DNA of 59,903 bases from Thermomicrobiales bacterium (GTDB lineage Bacteria > Chloroflexota > Chloroflexia > Thermomicrobiales > UBA6265): assembly GCA_041390825.1 (NCBI GenBank), contig JAWKPF010000028.1, positions 1 through 59,903 on the forward strand. Reading direction: 5' to 3'. Positions within the stretch are counted from its first letter, which is position 1, and every line of letters begins with the position of its first letter. A program made the position numbers and the translations under genes. The notes under the pieces are model-generated. The model worked only from the letters and a program-made list of their open reading frames with translations. It had not been told where the DNA came from and made no database searches. Positions 7,970 to 16,367 of the stretch are shown here, piece by piece.

Positions 7970-9730
7970 TTACTCCGCGGCAATCGGCGCGATGGTCGTC
8001 ATGACCGTCAGCCGCTCCGGGTTGTCGTACGTCGAGAGAATCGCGTACGGGTTGTCTGCGTTGGGGAACCCGTCGAAGCGGAGGGTAACGAACTCGCCCC
8101 ACTGCGGACCCGGGAAGAGCGGCACGCCCGGCGCATTCTGGTTGTACAGCTCCTGCAGTTGCGCAACGATCGCCTTCTGGGCTTCGAGGTCGCTGGTGGC
8201 TGCCATCTCGGCCAGAAGCGCATCGGCTTCCTCCGAACCAAAGCGCTGCCAGTTCTGCGGGCTCAGGGTGCCAACCGGCTGAACTGTGGCGGTCGACATG
8301 CACCCAATGTAGAAGCTGTACGGCGTGGCGCCGCCATCGCTCCATCCAATGCTCATGTCGAATTCACCCTTGGTCACCTTGTCGTACCACGCGTTGAAGT
8401 CGAGGGGTGTGACCGTGGCCTTGATGCCGACTTCCGCCAGGTTAGCGGCCATGATCTCGCACGCGGCCACCCAGTCGGACCAACCGGTCACCACCAGCAG
8501 CTCGTACTCCATGGACGTCCCATCAGCGGTCTTGCGGACATCGCCATCCTTGGTCAAGCCGGCCGCATCGAGCGCGGCGTTCGCGGCGTCGACATCGAGC
8601 GTGACCCACGCTCCCTGGGTGGAAGCGTCCTCGGTCTTGAACGCTGGGAAGGCGTCACTCAACCCGGAGGAGTCGGCCGGGTGGGTGTAGTCGTACATGG
8701 CGATGTTCACGATCTGCGCGCGGTCGATCGCCTGGCTGATGCCCTTGCGGACGTCCACGCTGTCGAACGGAGCCACCGTGGTGTTCAGCCAGAGGTGAAC
8801 CGTGGCGCCATACGAGGGGAACCAATAGTGGAAGTTCTCCGGGTCCTTCGAGACGAAAGTGTTCTCGATATCCGGGATGAAGTTCGCGAACCAGTCGTTC
8901 TCGCCGTTGAGGCTGCCCAGCATGGCGGCATCGTTGGTGGGATACGACGGGAAGCGGAAGCCGTCGATCATCGGCTTGCCTTCCTGCCAGTAGTTCTCGT
9001 TCTTCAACAGTTCCCAGTACTGCGCCTCGAACCGGCCGACGTTGGTGAACGGACCCGACCCGACCGGCACTTCGTTGAGTTCGGCCACGGGATCTTCGAT
9101 GGTCTCCCAGATGTGCTTCGGCACGATCATCTGCTCGGCGATGTCGTAGAGCGCCAGCGTGAAGACTTCGGAAAAGGTGAAGACCACCGTGGCATCGTCC
9201 GGAGCTTCGACGCCAGACAGATGTGGCAACGCGGTGCGGATGGCGCCGGTGCCGACAAGCGCTTCGTTCGACATCAGGAGATCGAAGGTGAACTTCACAT
9301 CCTGCGCGGTCAGCGGCGTCCCGTCCGACCAATTCACGCCCGGATGCATGTGGAAGGTGAGCGTCAGGCCGTCTTCGCTGAACTCCCAGCTGTCCGCCAG
9401 CCAGGGGTTGAGCTGCCCCTGCGGCGTGCTGTAGATCGCCATCGGCTCATAGATACCGCCCTGCGTCGGCCAGCGGGACGTATCCGCCGAGTTGAGCGGG
9501 TTGAAGTTCTTGATCCAGGTCGCCTGCTGCTCCTGGGAGATCGTGACCAAGTTGAGATCACCACTGTCCTGCGCCATTGCCGATGATGCGGTGCTGGCGA
9601 CCGAGGCGCCGCCGACAGCGCCGGTGAGGCCAAGCGCGGCCGCGGTCTGGAAGAGGCGGCGGCGATCGATCTTGCCTTCGCTAACGAGCCTTCCAATCGT
9701 TTCGAGTGTCTTGAGCCGTTCGTCGGTCAT
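7970..9730 (-). CDS. Peptide-type ABC solute-binding protein (SBP family 5)
   Basis: The extracellular ligand receptor of the importer, 586 residues. The N-terminus is long (about 20 residues) followed by IDRRRLFQTAAALGLTGAVG, a twin-arginine signal, and a likely AxA cleavage near SSAMA. There is no lipobox Cys. The mature part has SBP_bac_5 landmarks: YEPMAIYSTPQGQLNPWLAD, LTFHMHPGVNWSDGTPLTAQ and DVRKGISQAIDRAQIV. ATG at 9728-9730 is preceded by GGAGG at 10 nt. Family 5 proteins bind peptides, nickel or, in several thermophiles, oligosaccharides; here the dehydrogenases and LacI regulator favour a sugar ligand, which is inference. Confidence 0.94.
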   Translation of the reverse strand: MTDERLKTLETIGRLVSEGKIDRRRLFQTAAALGLTGAVGGASVASTASSAMAQDSGDLNLVTISQEQQATWIKNFNPLNSADTSRWPTQGGIYEPMAIYSTPQGQLNPWLADSWEFSEDGLTLTFHMHPGVNWSDGTPLTAQDVKFTFDLLMSNEALVGTGAIRTALPHLSGVEAPDDATVVFTFSEVFTLALYDIAEQMIVPKHIWETIEDPVAELNEVPVGSGPFTNVGRFEAQYWELLKNENYWQEGKPMIDGFRFPSYPTNDAAMLGSLNGENDWFANFIPDIENTFVSKDPENFHYWFPSYGATVHLWLNTTVAPFDSVDVRKGISQAIDRAQIVNIAMYDYTHPADSSGLSDAFPAFKTEDASTQGAWVTLDVDAANAALDAAGLTKDGDVRKTADGTSMEYELLVVTGWSDWVAACEIMAANLAEVGIKATVTPLDFNAWYDKVTKGEFDMSIGWSDGGATPYSFYIGCMSTATVQPVGTLSPQNWQRFGSEEADALLAEMAATSDLEAQKAIVAQLQELYNQNAPGVPLFPGPQWGEFVTLRFDGFPNADNPYAILSTYDNPERLTVMTTIAPIAAE

Positions 9731-9805
9731 CGATGAAGTCCTCCGTTGGTCTTCATGCGGCCGGCCCAGATGCCGGTCCGCGTTTCGTCCTCCACACCAT
9801 GTGGA

Positions 9806-9817
9806 TGGTTCGAACCA
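9806..9817. promoter_or_regulatory. 12-bp palindrome upstream of the binding-protein gene
   Basis: TGGTTCGAACCA is a perfect palindrome with a central CpG, as in many LacI-family operators. It lies between the lacI stop and the binding-protein start, about 76 bp upstream of that start codon. Beside it is a small GTGAG/CTCAC hairpin (9821-9836). It could be an operator or chance. Confidence 0.35.
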
Positions 9818-9853
9818 AGAGTGAGATCGGGCTCACCTGTGAACCCGAATGCG

Positions 9854-10933
9854 TCAGGCCGCAGCACCTCCTTCAGGGTTTGCCGAGCAGGCGCTGTTCT
9901 CTTCCACGCAGCCGCACGACCGGCGGATCTGCAATCGATAGGGAAGAAATCGATGAATGGGAGCCGAATCGGGATGCTCCAACAACTCGATGAGCGCGCG
10001 GACCCCCTCGGATCCAAGTTCGCGAATCGGCTGGAAGACGGTCGATAGAATCGGTTGCGAAACCAGGGCCTCGTCCAAACCGTCGAACCCCATCACGGCG
10101 ACATCCTCAGGCACGCGCAACCCCTGGTCGCGCAGCGCCTGGAGCACACCAGACGCCATGGTGTCACTGGCCACAAACATGGCATCGGGCGGTTCGTTGC
10201 CCCGGTCGAGCAGGTGCGACATCGCGCGATAGGCGCCTCGCCGGGTGAAATCGGAATAGACCGTGAGCGCGGGATCGGGCACGCGCCCGGCTTCCTGCAA
10301 CGCGTTCACATAGCCGGCATACCGGTCGATCGAGGCAATCATGTTCGCCGGGCCGGTGATGATGCCGATCCGGCGGTAGCCGTGCTGGAGCAGATGGGCC
10401 ACGGCAGTGGTCGCCGCGCTTCGATTGTCGATATCGACAAAGTTCACCGTGTGATGCGGATGACGCCCGATCAGCACGAACGGAAAGTTGTCCCCTTGCA
10501 GACGCGCAACGATGGGGTCCTCCACCACGCTGGAGAGAATCACCACGCCATCGACATGCCGGCTACGGATGAAGCGTTGGTAGATGCGATCGGCGGTGTG
10601 CGGCGAATCGCCGGTCTCCATCAGGATCGTGAGGATGTAGTCCGAGTCGTTGCCCGCGCGCACCGCGCCCTCGATCAACTGGGTGAAAAAGGGATCGGTG
10701 AGGATCACGCCAACCGAGGGAGAGATGAGCAATCCGATGATGCGGGTACGGCGCGACGCCAGACTGCGCGCGGCTGCGTTGGGCACATAGTGACGCTCGG
10801 AAATCACTGCCTCGACGCGTTGACGTGCCGCGGCGCTCACCCGTGGGTCTCCGTTCACGACCCGGGACACGGTCGATCGCGAGACTCCCGCAAGCGTTGC
10901 AATCTCTTCCAGCGTCGTCACATCCGGCTCCAT
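9854..10933 (-). CDS. LacI family transcriptional regulator
   Basis: A 359-residue repressor. The N-terminal helix-turn-helix TLEEIATLAGVSRSTVSRVV (residues 6-25), with VNGDPRVS and the hinge region PNAAARSLASRRT, is canonical. Residues 62-345 form a periplasmic-binding-protein-like effector domain, closing with a Cys-containing tail (RRSCGCVEE). It is the first gene of the minus-strand importer cluster and is preceded by a strong promoter. A perfect LacI-type operator lies just downstream of that promoter's -10 box, so autoregulation is very likely, probably together with read-through control of the importer. The operator core equals the one known for CelR, a cellobiose-responsive regulator in Thermobifida. 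Confidence 0.95.
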   Translation of the reverse strand: MEPDVTTLEEIATLAGVSRSTVSRVVNGDPRVSAAARQRVEAVISERHYVPNAAARSLASRRTRIIGLLISPSVGVILTDPFFTQLIEGAVRAGNDSDYILTILMETGDSPHTADRIYQRFIRSRHVDGVVILSSVVEDPIVARLQGDNFPFVLIGRHPHHTVNFVDIDNRSAATTAVAHLLQHGYRRIGIITGPANMIASIDRYAGYVNALQEAGRVPDPALTVYSDFTRRGAYRAMSHLLDRGNEPPDAMFVASDTMASGVLQALRDQGLRVPEDVAVMGFDGLDEALVSQPILSTVFQPIRELGSEGVRALIELLEHPDSAPIHRFLPYRLQIRRSCGCVEENSACSANPEGGAAA

Positions 10934-10992
10934 CGCCGTGAGAGCGCGGCCACGAAAATCGCGGCGCTACTGGCACTATCAGCTCCCATTTG

Positions 10993-11006
10993 TGGGAGCG
11001 CTCCCA
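10993..11006. promoter_or_regulatory. LacI-type operator (CelR-like core)
   Basis: TGGGAGCGCTCCCA is a perfect 14-bp palindrome with the central CpG of LacI-family operators. It sits 14 bp downstream of the -10 box of the lacI promoter, where bound repressor would block transcription. The same 14-mer is the established CelR site in cellulolytic actinobacteria. Confidence 0.8.
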
Positions 11007-11020
11007 AATCAATGGGCAAA

Positions 11021-11050
11021 ATACTACGCAGTCCCCGTTTTCGGTGTCAA
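11021..11050 (-). promoter_or_regulatory. Promoter of the lacI/importer cluster
   Basis: On the minus strand a perfect -35 box TTGACA (11045-11050) is followed by 18 bp and TAGTAT (11021-11026). The start codon of lacI is about 88 bp downstream. Confidence 0.7.
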
Positions 11051-11063
11051 GAAGATCGTGAGT

Positions 11064-11078
11064 TGTGAACCGTTCACA
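11064..11078. promoter_or_regulatory. Palindrome TGTGAAC-C-GTTCACA
   Basis: Perfect 7-1-7 inverted repeat, 13 bp upstream of the -35 box of the lacI promoter. The position suits an activator or second repressor site. The protein is unknown. Confidence 0.45.
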
Positions 11079-11152
11079 GACCGGGCGGTAAGTTGTACGC
11101 CCTTTTTCGCGCGATTCGCACGGTGTCTCGCACCAATCACGTCATCCAGACA

Positions 11153-11184
11153 TAGAAAACCGGGAGCCAGTCCTGGCTCCCGGT
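11153..11184 (-). terminator. Intrinsic terminator after the first M20 gene
   Basis: On the minus strand a 12-bp GC-rich stem (arms 11159-11170 and 11173-11184) is followed by a short T tract. It stands about 30 nt past the M20 stop codon and separates that unit from the lacI promoter. Confidence 0.8.
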
Positions 11185-11215
11185 GTGCCCGCACCAACCC
11201 GCTCGAAGCGTGCGG

Positions 11216-12418
11216 TTACTCCTCGTTCAAGGCGTTCAGGACCGTGCGGACCATTACCTCCATGCCGACCGCCATGCCATCTTCGGCAACATCGAACTTC
11301 GGATGATGGTGTCCCCAGTAGATGCCGTTCTCTTCATCCCGCGTTCCGGTGAAGAAGAAGCAACCTGGTTTCCGCTCCAGGAAGTAGCTGAAGTCCTCGG
11401 CTCCCATCTGCAGGTCGTGGGTAATGACGTTCTCCTCGCCGACGACCTCAGCCGCGATCTCGCGCACCTTCTCGGTCTCGACTGGATCGTTGATAGTGGC
11501 CGGATAGCCCGGATCGTAGCGGTACTCCACCTCGGCGCGCATGGCCGACGCGATGCCAGTCGCGATCTCGCCCACACGGCGCCCAAGCAACGCCCGCACC
11601 TCGGGATCGAACGAGCGCAGCGTGCCGCGCATGGTGGCGGTGTCCGGAATGACATTGGAGGCATCGCCCGCGATAAATGCTCCGACCGTGACGACCGCTT
11701 CCTTGGTCGGGTCGACCTCGCGCGCCACAATGGTCTGCAACGCGGTCACGATCTGCGCGCCCACCGCGATCGGATCGACCGTCAGGTGCGGTTGCGCCCC
11801 GTGTCCGCCGCGTCCCTTGATGAGAATATCGAACCGGTCCGCGGCCGCCATGCACGGTCCCCCGCGCAGCTCGATTTTTCCAACCGGGATCTCAGCCGCC
11901 ACGTGCTGACCGAAGACGAGATCGACAGGCGGATCCTCGAGCACTCCCTCCTCGATCATGACACGCGCGCCGCCGCCGCCCTCTTCGGCCGGCTGGAAGA
12001 GCAACTTGACTGTGCCACTGAACTCATCGCGCCGGTCGAGCAGCAGCCGGCCCACGCCGAGCAGCATCGAGGTATGCGCGTCGTGCCCACAGGCGTGCAT
12101 CTTGCCGTCGATCTTGGAACGGTAGTCGACGTCGTTCTCTTCCAGAATCGGCAGGGCGTCCATATCGGCGCGCACGAGCACGACTTTCTCCGGGCCACCC
12201 GTTTTCGTGCCCTTGATCAGCCCGGTCACGCCGGTGACCGCAATGCCCGTGCGGATATCCTCGACCCCCATCGATTCCAGCCGCTCGGCCACCAGCTTGG
12301 CGGTTTCGAACTCCTGGAACCCCAGTTCTGGGTGCTCGTGCAGATGCCGCCGGTCGGCGATCACACCGGGCATGATCTCGTCGATATCGTTCTTCAGGTC
12401 CCGCGTGGAAGCGACCAT
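11216..12418 (-). CDS. M20 family metallopeptidase / amidohydrolase
   Basis: A 400-residue zinc-dependent amidohydrolase of the M20D type (hippurate hydrolase, IAA-amino acid hydrolase and N-acyl-amino acid hydrolase relatives). RRHLHEHPELGFQEFETA at residues 21-38 and HACGHDAHTSMLLG near residue 100, with the GHD metal ligand, are family hallmarks. EEGGGGA around residue 135 contains the catalytic Glu. A dimerisation domain follows GGPCMAAADRFDI. The ATG at 12416-12418 is chosen because AAAGGA precedes it and the conserved part begins at once; the open frame runs 26 codons further upstream. It is paralogous to the next upstream gene. Confidence 0.94.
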   Translation of the reverse strand: MVASTRDLKNDIDEIMPGVIADRRHLHEHPELGFQEFETAKLVAERLESMGVEDIRTGIAVTGVTGLIKGTKTGGPEKVVLVRADMDALPILEENDVDYRSKIDGKMHACGHDAHTSMLLGVGRLLLDRRDEFSGTVKLLFQPAEEGGGGARVMIEEGVLEDPPVDLVFGQHVAAEIPVGKIELRGGPCMAAADRFDILIKGRGGHGAQPHLTVDPIAVGAQIVTALQTIVAREVDPTKEAVVTVGAFIAGDASNVIPDTATMRGTLRSFDPEVRALLGRRVGEIATGIASAMRAEVEYRYDPGYPATINDPVETEKVREIAAEVVGEENVITHDLQMGAEDFSYFLERKPGCFFFTGTRDEENGIYWGHHHPKFDVAEDGMAVGMEVMVRTVLNALNEE

Positions 12419-12449
12419 GCGTGTTGTTGTCCTTTCTCGTTCACGTCCC

Positions 12450-12516
12450 GGGTCCAGTGTCCGGTGTCCAGAGCGCCCAGCATTGCGCTGGACCATGGAC
12501 TCCGGACTTTGGACGT
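12450..12516. repeat. Heptamer inverted repeat element, TGGACYC type
   Basis: Four units of GNGTCCR type at 12450-12477 (the last diverged) face four units of TGGACNN type at 12489-12516. The spacer is only 11 nt. The right arm ends 3 nt before the stop codon of the upstream M20 gene, and the left arm is 31 nt from the next start. It would form a hairpin in the transcript joining the two M20 genes. Confidence 0.75.
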
Positions 12517-12519
12517 TCG

Positions 12520-13719
12520 TCAGCTCTGCAAATACTTGATCGCCGCGCGCGACATCGCTTCGATGCCGGTGGCCATCGCTTCTTCGTCGATGTCGAAACG
12601 CGGGTGGTGGTGCCCGTAAACGAACCCCTTCTCCTCGTTGCGGCTACCGATGAAGAAGTAGCAACCGGGCACCGGATCGAGGAATTCACCGAAGTCTTCC
12701 GATACGCTCATCAGTTTTCCAGCGGAGACGCGCTCGTCCCCGAAGCCCTCGATGGCGGCATCACGCACGATGGCCGCAATCTCCGGATCGTTGACCAGCG
12801 GTGGCGCGGATCCTCCGAAGATCACCGTGGCCGACGCTCCCATCGATGCGGCGATTCCCGTTGCCAGCGCTTCGAGGCGGTTTCGCACCTCCTCGCCTTG
12901 CGCTTTGGTCACCGAGCGGATCGTGCCACGCAGTTCGGCGGTGTCCGGAATGACATTGGCCGCATTGCCACTGCGGAAGTACCCGATGCTGACCACTTCG
13001 GGCACCACCGGGTCCTTTTCGCGTGACACCAGCGTCAGCAATCCATTGACGATCGCGGAGCCGACCACAATTGGATCGAACGTCAGATGCGGACTTGCGC
13101 CGTGCCCGCCTTTGCCATTGACGATGATGGTGAACCCCGTCACTCCCACCATGGCAGTGCCTTCCCGTACCCAAACATCGCCGCACGGGACATCCTGCCA
13201 AATGTGAATGCCCATTGCCGCGTCGACGGTGGGGTTCTCGAGCGCGCCGTCGGCGCGCATTGCCGATGCGCCGCCGCCCCCCTCCTCCGCGGGCTGAAAG
13301 AGGACTTTCACCGTGCCCGCAAAATCGCCCCGCCGGTCCATCAGCACTTTGGTGGCGCCAAGCAACATGGAGACATGCGAATCGTGTCCACAGGCGTGCA
13401 TCACGCCGGGATTCTGCGAAACGTATTCGACCTCGTTCTCTTCCAGAATCGGCAACGCGTCCATATCGGCGCGTAGCATGAGCACTTTCCCGCTTCCCTC
13501 GGAACCGGTGCCCTTGATCAAACCGGTCACGCCAGTCTTTCCGACACCGGTCTTGATCTCCTCGAGCCCGAGCGAGGCCAAACGGTCGGCCACAAAGGCG
13601 GCAGTTTCGAACTCATGAAATGCCAGCTCGGGATGCTGGTGCAGATGACGGCGATCGGCAATGACGCCGGGCATCATCTCGTCGATCGTCGCTTGATAGT
13701 CGAACGAGTCGGTCGGCAT
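12520..13719 (-). CDS. M20 family metallopeptidase / amidohydrolase, second copy
   Basis: A 399-residue paralogue of the downstream gene with the same order of motifs: RRHLHQHPELAFHEFETA, HACGHDSHVSMLLGATKVL, EEGGGGAS, and GHHHPRFDIDEEAM near the C-terminus. The ATG at 13717-13719 (MPTDSFDYQ) has AAGGAT 11 nt upstream. The open frame extends a further 61 codons, but that part is low-complexity and crosses the likely promoter region shared with the divergent small gene. A tandem duplication with divergence suggests related but different N-acyl or amide substrates. Confidence 0.94.
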   Translation of the reverse strand: MPTDSFDYQATIDEMMPGVIADRRHLHQHPELAFHEFETAAFVADRLASLGLEEIKTGVGKTGVTGLIKGTGSEGSGKVLMLRADMDALPILEENEVEYVSQNPGVMHACGHDSHVSMLLGATKVLMDRRGDFAGTVKVLFQPAEEGGGGASAMRADGALENPTVDAAMGIHIWQDVPCGDVWVREGTAMVGVTGFTIIVNGKGGHGASPHLTFDPIVVGSAIVNGLLTLVSREKDPVVPEVVSIGYFRSGNAANVIPDTAELRGTIRSVTKAQGEEVRNRLEALATGIAASMGASATVIFGGSAPPLVNDPEIAAIVRDAAIEGFGDERVSAGKLMSVSEDFGEFLDPVPGCYFFIGSRNEEKGFVYGHHHPRFDIDEEAMATGIEAMSRAAIKYLQS

Positions 13720-13814
13720 AGGGCATGCAATCCTTCCAGTGCAGAGTCGGTGCGCTCTTTGCAGGAACATAGCAGAATTAGCCAGACGATTCGGCGAAAC
13801 GATCGCGGGGCAGG

Positions 13815-14099
13815 ATGGCGAGCGACGAAACCAAGACACTCTTGACCGAAGCAGAGGCCCAGGCGCTGGCCGAGGAAGCCGTCGAGCTCGCGGGCGGCAC
13901 ACGCCAGGTCTATCGCAACCCGCGCCACCCCTTCGCGCTGCAACCGGCCACGATATATGAGCTTTCCGGCCGCAAGGTCGAATTGCGGCACGGCGAGATC
14001 AGCTCGCCAGCCATCGTCACTGTCGAGGGCTGGGTTTTCGAGATCCACGAAGAAGCCGTAGAGCTCCTCATGCGGCCGGTGAAACGAAGTCGTCAGTAG
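13815..14099 (+). CDS. Conserved small hypothetical protein
   Basis: A 94-residue acidic protein with no domain I recognise. It begins with a helical segment (TEAEAQALAEEAVELAGG) and continues into beta-rich sequence around VYRNPRHPFALQPATIYELS, VELRHGEISSPAIVTVEGWV and FEIHEEAVELLM. There is no signal peptide or membrane segment, so it is probably cytosolic. GGGGCAGG precedes the ATG closely. It is divergent from the M20 genes and convergent with the AI-2E transporter. Its stop codon lies inside one arm of a heptamer-like inverted repeat. Coding nature is supported by balanced composition and isolation; function is unknown. Confidence 0.7.
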   Translation: MASDETKTLLTEAEAQALAEEAVELAGGTRQVYRNPRHPFALQPATIYELSGRKVELRHGEISSPAIVTVEGWVFEIHEEAVELLMRPVKRSRQ

Positions 14100-14149
14100 G
14101 CAGTCGGGAGCCGCCCGTTCTTGCCGCTTTCCGCTGGCTGACGACTATT
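14089..14149. repeat. Heptamer-like inverted repeat between convergent genes
   Basis: A perfect 9-bp inverted repeat AGTCGTCAG (14088-14096) / CTGACGACT (14138-14146) is embedded in 7-periodic sequence on both sides. The stop codons of the two convergent genes (14097-14099 and 14145-14147) lie in or against the arms. It may act as a bidirectional terminator. Confidence 0.5.
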
Positions 14150-15374
14150 CGCCTCGATCGTCCGAGGTGGGCCAGGTGTATGGGCTCGCCGGGGGCGGGA
14201 CGGTGGTGGGCGGGCGTGTTGTGCGCCCAAGGAAGTGGCGGTCGCCAAGCCAGCGCCAGTTCGACGTCGCGGGAATGTTGTCACCCTCACGGCGCGCGCG
14301 GATGTATTCCGAAACGATCACCTGGATCGCCGCCGCGATGGGAATGGCCAGCAACGCCCCGATGACACCCATGAACTCGGTGCCAACCAGCAACGCCAGG
14401 AAGACCGTGAGCGGCGTGAGGCCGACCGCGCCCTTCATCACCCGCGGCACCAGCACCCAGTTTTCTGTGAACTGGATCGCAATGGCCACGCCAGCCACCA
14501 TGAGCGCCTTTTCCCACGATTGCGTGAGCGCCATGGCAACCGCGGGAATACCGCCAATCCACGGCCCAATGATGGGAATGGCCTCAGTGACTCCGGCGAT
14601 CAGCCCGAGCACCGGCCAGAAGCGGACATCGAGCAATCCGTAGGCAATAGTGGACGTGATGCCGATGATGAGGCAAAGGGTCAGTTGGCCGCGCATCCAG
14701 CGGCCGAGCTGTTGATCGACATTGTCGAGCGTGCGCCGGATGCGGGAGGCCGTCGACGGTCGAAACTGCATCAACAACAAACTGCGTGTGAAGTCCTTCT
14801 CCATCAAGTAGTAGAAGGTGATGACGAAGACGCTGATGACCCCCAGCAGTCCGCCGGTAACGCCGAAGACGAGCCCGCGCGCGGTATCGTCCGGGATATC
14901 GGGCGGCCGCTGAATGGCCTCGATCAGGTTCTGCAGGCCGTCCACACCCGGGCCGCTCAGAATGCCGTTGTCGCTCGATCGCCAGGTCCCCTGCAATTCA
15001 CGCAGTTGATCCGGCGCTTCGCGCCGGAAGATGTCGGCCTCCTGCGAGATGGTGGGAGCAAGCACATAGACCAGCACGGCGATGCAGGCGATGATGGCCG
15101 CATAGATGAGCAGGATGCTAAGCCCGCGTGGCAGATGCCGCCGCTGCAAGTGGTTGACCGGCCGCTCGATGATGGTTCCGAAGAGATACGCGATGATGAT
15201 GAGCATCAGCACCGCTTTGATTTCGATGAGGAAGTAGGCGAGTAGCAGGACCAGCAAGAGCGCAATGGGCGTGATGCCCCGCGCTTTCGCAAACAACGAC
15301 TCGGTCAACGGGTCGGGGGCAACAGGGAGTTCATCCGGTGGCACTGGTGCTGGAGCGGTTGGCCGGCTTTCCAT
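14145..15374 (-). CDS. AI-2E family transporter (PerM/YdiK type)
   Basis: A 409-residue polytopic membrane protein. The N-terminal 30 residues are proline-rich, then two close helices appear (ITPIALLLVLLLAYFLIEIK and LMLIIIAYLFG). A third lies near residue 80, with a long external domain and a C-terminal bundle. MRGQLTLCLIIGITSTIAYG, IPIIGPWIGGIPAVAMAL and MGVIGALLAIPIAAAIQVI are the typical conserved C-terminal helices of the family. Members have been linked to autoinducer-2 export, Na+/H+ exchange and permease roles, so the substrate cannot be fixed. It is a single-gene unit, convergent with the 94-residue protein. Confidence 0.92.
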   Translation of the reverse strand: MESRPTAPAPVPPDELPVAPDPLTESLFAKARGITPIALLLVLLLAYFLIEIKAVLMLIIIAYLFGTIIERPVNHLQRRHLPRGLSILLIYAAIIACIAVLVYVLAPTISQEADIFRREAPDQLRELQGTWRSSDNGILSGPGVDGLQNLIEAIQRPPDIPDDTARGLVFGVTGGLLGVISVFVITFYYLMEKDFTRSLLLMQFRPSTASRIRRTLDNVDQQLGRWMRGQLTLCLIIGITSTIAYGLLDVRFWPVLGLIAGVTEAIPIIGPWIGGIPAVAMALTQSWEKALMVAGVAIAIQFTENWVLVPRVMKGAVGLTPLTVFLALLVGTEFMGVIGALLAIPIAAAIQVIVSEYIRARREGDNIPATSNWRWLGDRHFLGRTTRPPTTVPPPASPYTWPTSDDRGE

Positions 15375-15469
15375 CCTGAAACGTGCTCTAGCGATCGATC
15401 AGGACCAACTCCCAGATCGGATCGGATAGTGCGAGGTGGGCGGACGAACGAGCGCGGGCGGGAAAACGG

Positions 15470-15856
15470 TCAGCGCGCGCCTTCGGCCTTGCGGCTCCGG
15501 ACACGCCAGTATTGCGGATCGAGCGGGTCGACCCGTGAACGTTTGACGTCCGACGGAACGTCGTTCCACACAGTGGCAAAAGCAAAAATCTCATTGTTGT
15601 TGAGCATGAGCCGTCGCGCCGCGCCAAACGGGCGATGCACCGGGAAGATCTCCCGCGGCGGCCGCGAGACGACTTCGGCCTGGAACCAGCCGTCCACCGG
15701 GCAGTAACCGGCGTGCACCTGCCAGACGATGTCGGCCGTCACACCCCCCAAATCGCGGATCTGAACATCGGTCAGCTCTTGATCGCAAACCGGGCAACGC
15801 ATTGGCGTTTTCGGCGTATACGCCTCTTTGGGTGGAACGGGAACGAAGCTATCCAT
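15470..15856 (-). CDS. Zinc-ribbon-like hypothetical protein
   Basis: A 128-residue protein I do not recognise beyond its metal-site pattern. MRCPVCDQEL near residue 20 gives a CxxC pair, and HAGYCPVDGWFQAE about 30 residues later supplies one more Cys plus His/Asp, an incomplete zinc ribbon. The second half is basic (DVKRSRVDPLDPQYWRVRSR). The ATG at 15854-15856 is chosen as a compact start. The open frame extends to 15997, but the extra part looks noncoding. A possible promoter (TTGAGA, 15 bp, TATGAT) lies at 15993-16019 on the minus strand. It is downstream of no other gene and about 95 nt upstream of the AI-2E gene, so they could share a transcript. Confidence 0.7.
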   Translation of the reverse strand: MDSFVPVPPKEAYTPKTPMRCPVCDQELTDVQIRDLGGVTADIVWQVHAGYCPVDGWFQAEVVSRPPREIFPVHRPFGAARRLMLNNNEIFAFATVWNDVPSDVKRSRVDPLDPQYWRVRSRKAEGAR

Positions 15857-16367
15857 GCCTATGCGCACTCCGCTGCCTGGGCCAGGTCGGTACAGGCGGA
15901 CGTGACCAGTTATCGTTGGCGCGCCAGGAACTCCCCTGACGCAAGACAGCACGAAAACCGCGCCGGATGAACGTTGCTTCGCGCTGCGGGAAATCATACC
16001 GTACCGACCCGCTTCTCAAGTTCGCGCTCATCTCTTGCGGACAAATCATGCGTCGTGCCGTGAGCGAGCAAATCCGCGGGAATTGTCCAGTCCAATCGAA
16101 TTGCGTGCGCTGGATTTCGAGACGAGCAGTGTTGTGCGCTCCGATTCGCTGGTTTGTGGGTCATTTCGAGGCAAATTGCCGTCGATCTGGCCAGGAAAGG
16201 CGACCGTTCAGTCTGGACCCGGATCGGTTTCTTTACTACACTGAGCGATGAGGGAACGGTGTCGTTCGCCCTTCGGTCGCGGCTGCTAACCGCAAGAAAG
16301 GCCGGGAGGGTTCCAGTTGTGCTCCGCCCGGAGCTACCGGAACGCACCGATAGGAAAACCAACGATC
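15857..16367. other. Intergenic region without supported gene
   Basis: About 510 bp between divergent genes. I see one candidate minus-strand promoter at 15993-16019 and no convincing coding frame. The short open frames here lack family resemblance and good ribosome-binding sites. Confidence 0.5.

Noticed and set aside
7898..9586. 562-codon plus-strand open frame
   Set aside because: Antisense to the solute-binding protein gene with its signal and family motifs.
9800..9840. tRNA-like T-loop suggested by GGTTCGAACC
   Set aside because: No acceptor stem, anticodon arm or D arm can be placed around it.
11216..13719. The two M20 genes as a recent duplication with a pseudogene
   Set aside because: Both copies keep all metal and catalytic motifs and full length, so neither is a pseudogene; divergence is substantial.
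15967..16251. 94-codon plus-strand open frame in the gap before the membrane protein
   Set aside because: No ribosome-binding site, no domain pattern and irregular composition.
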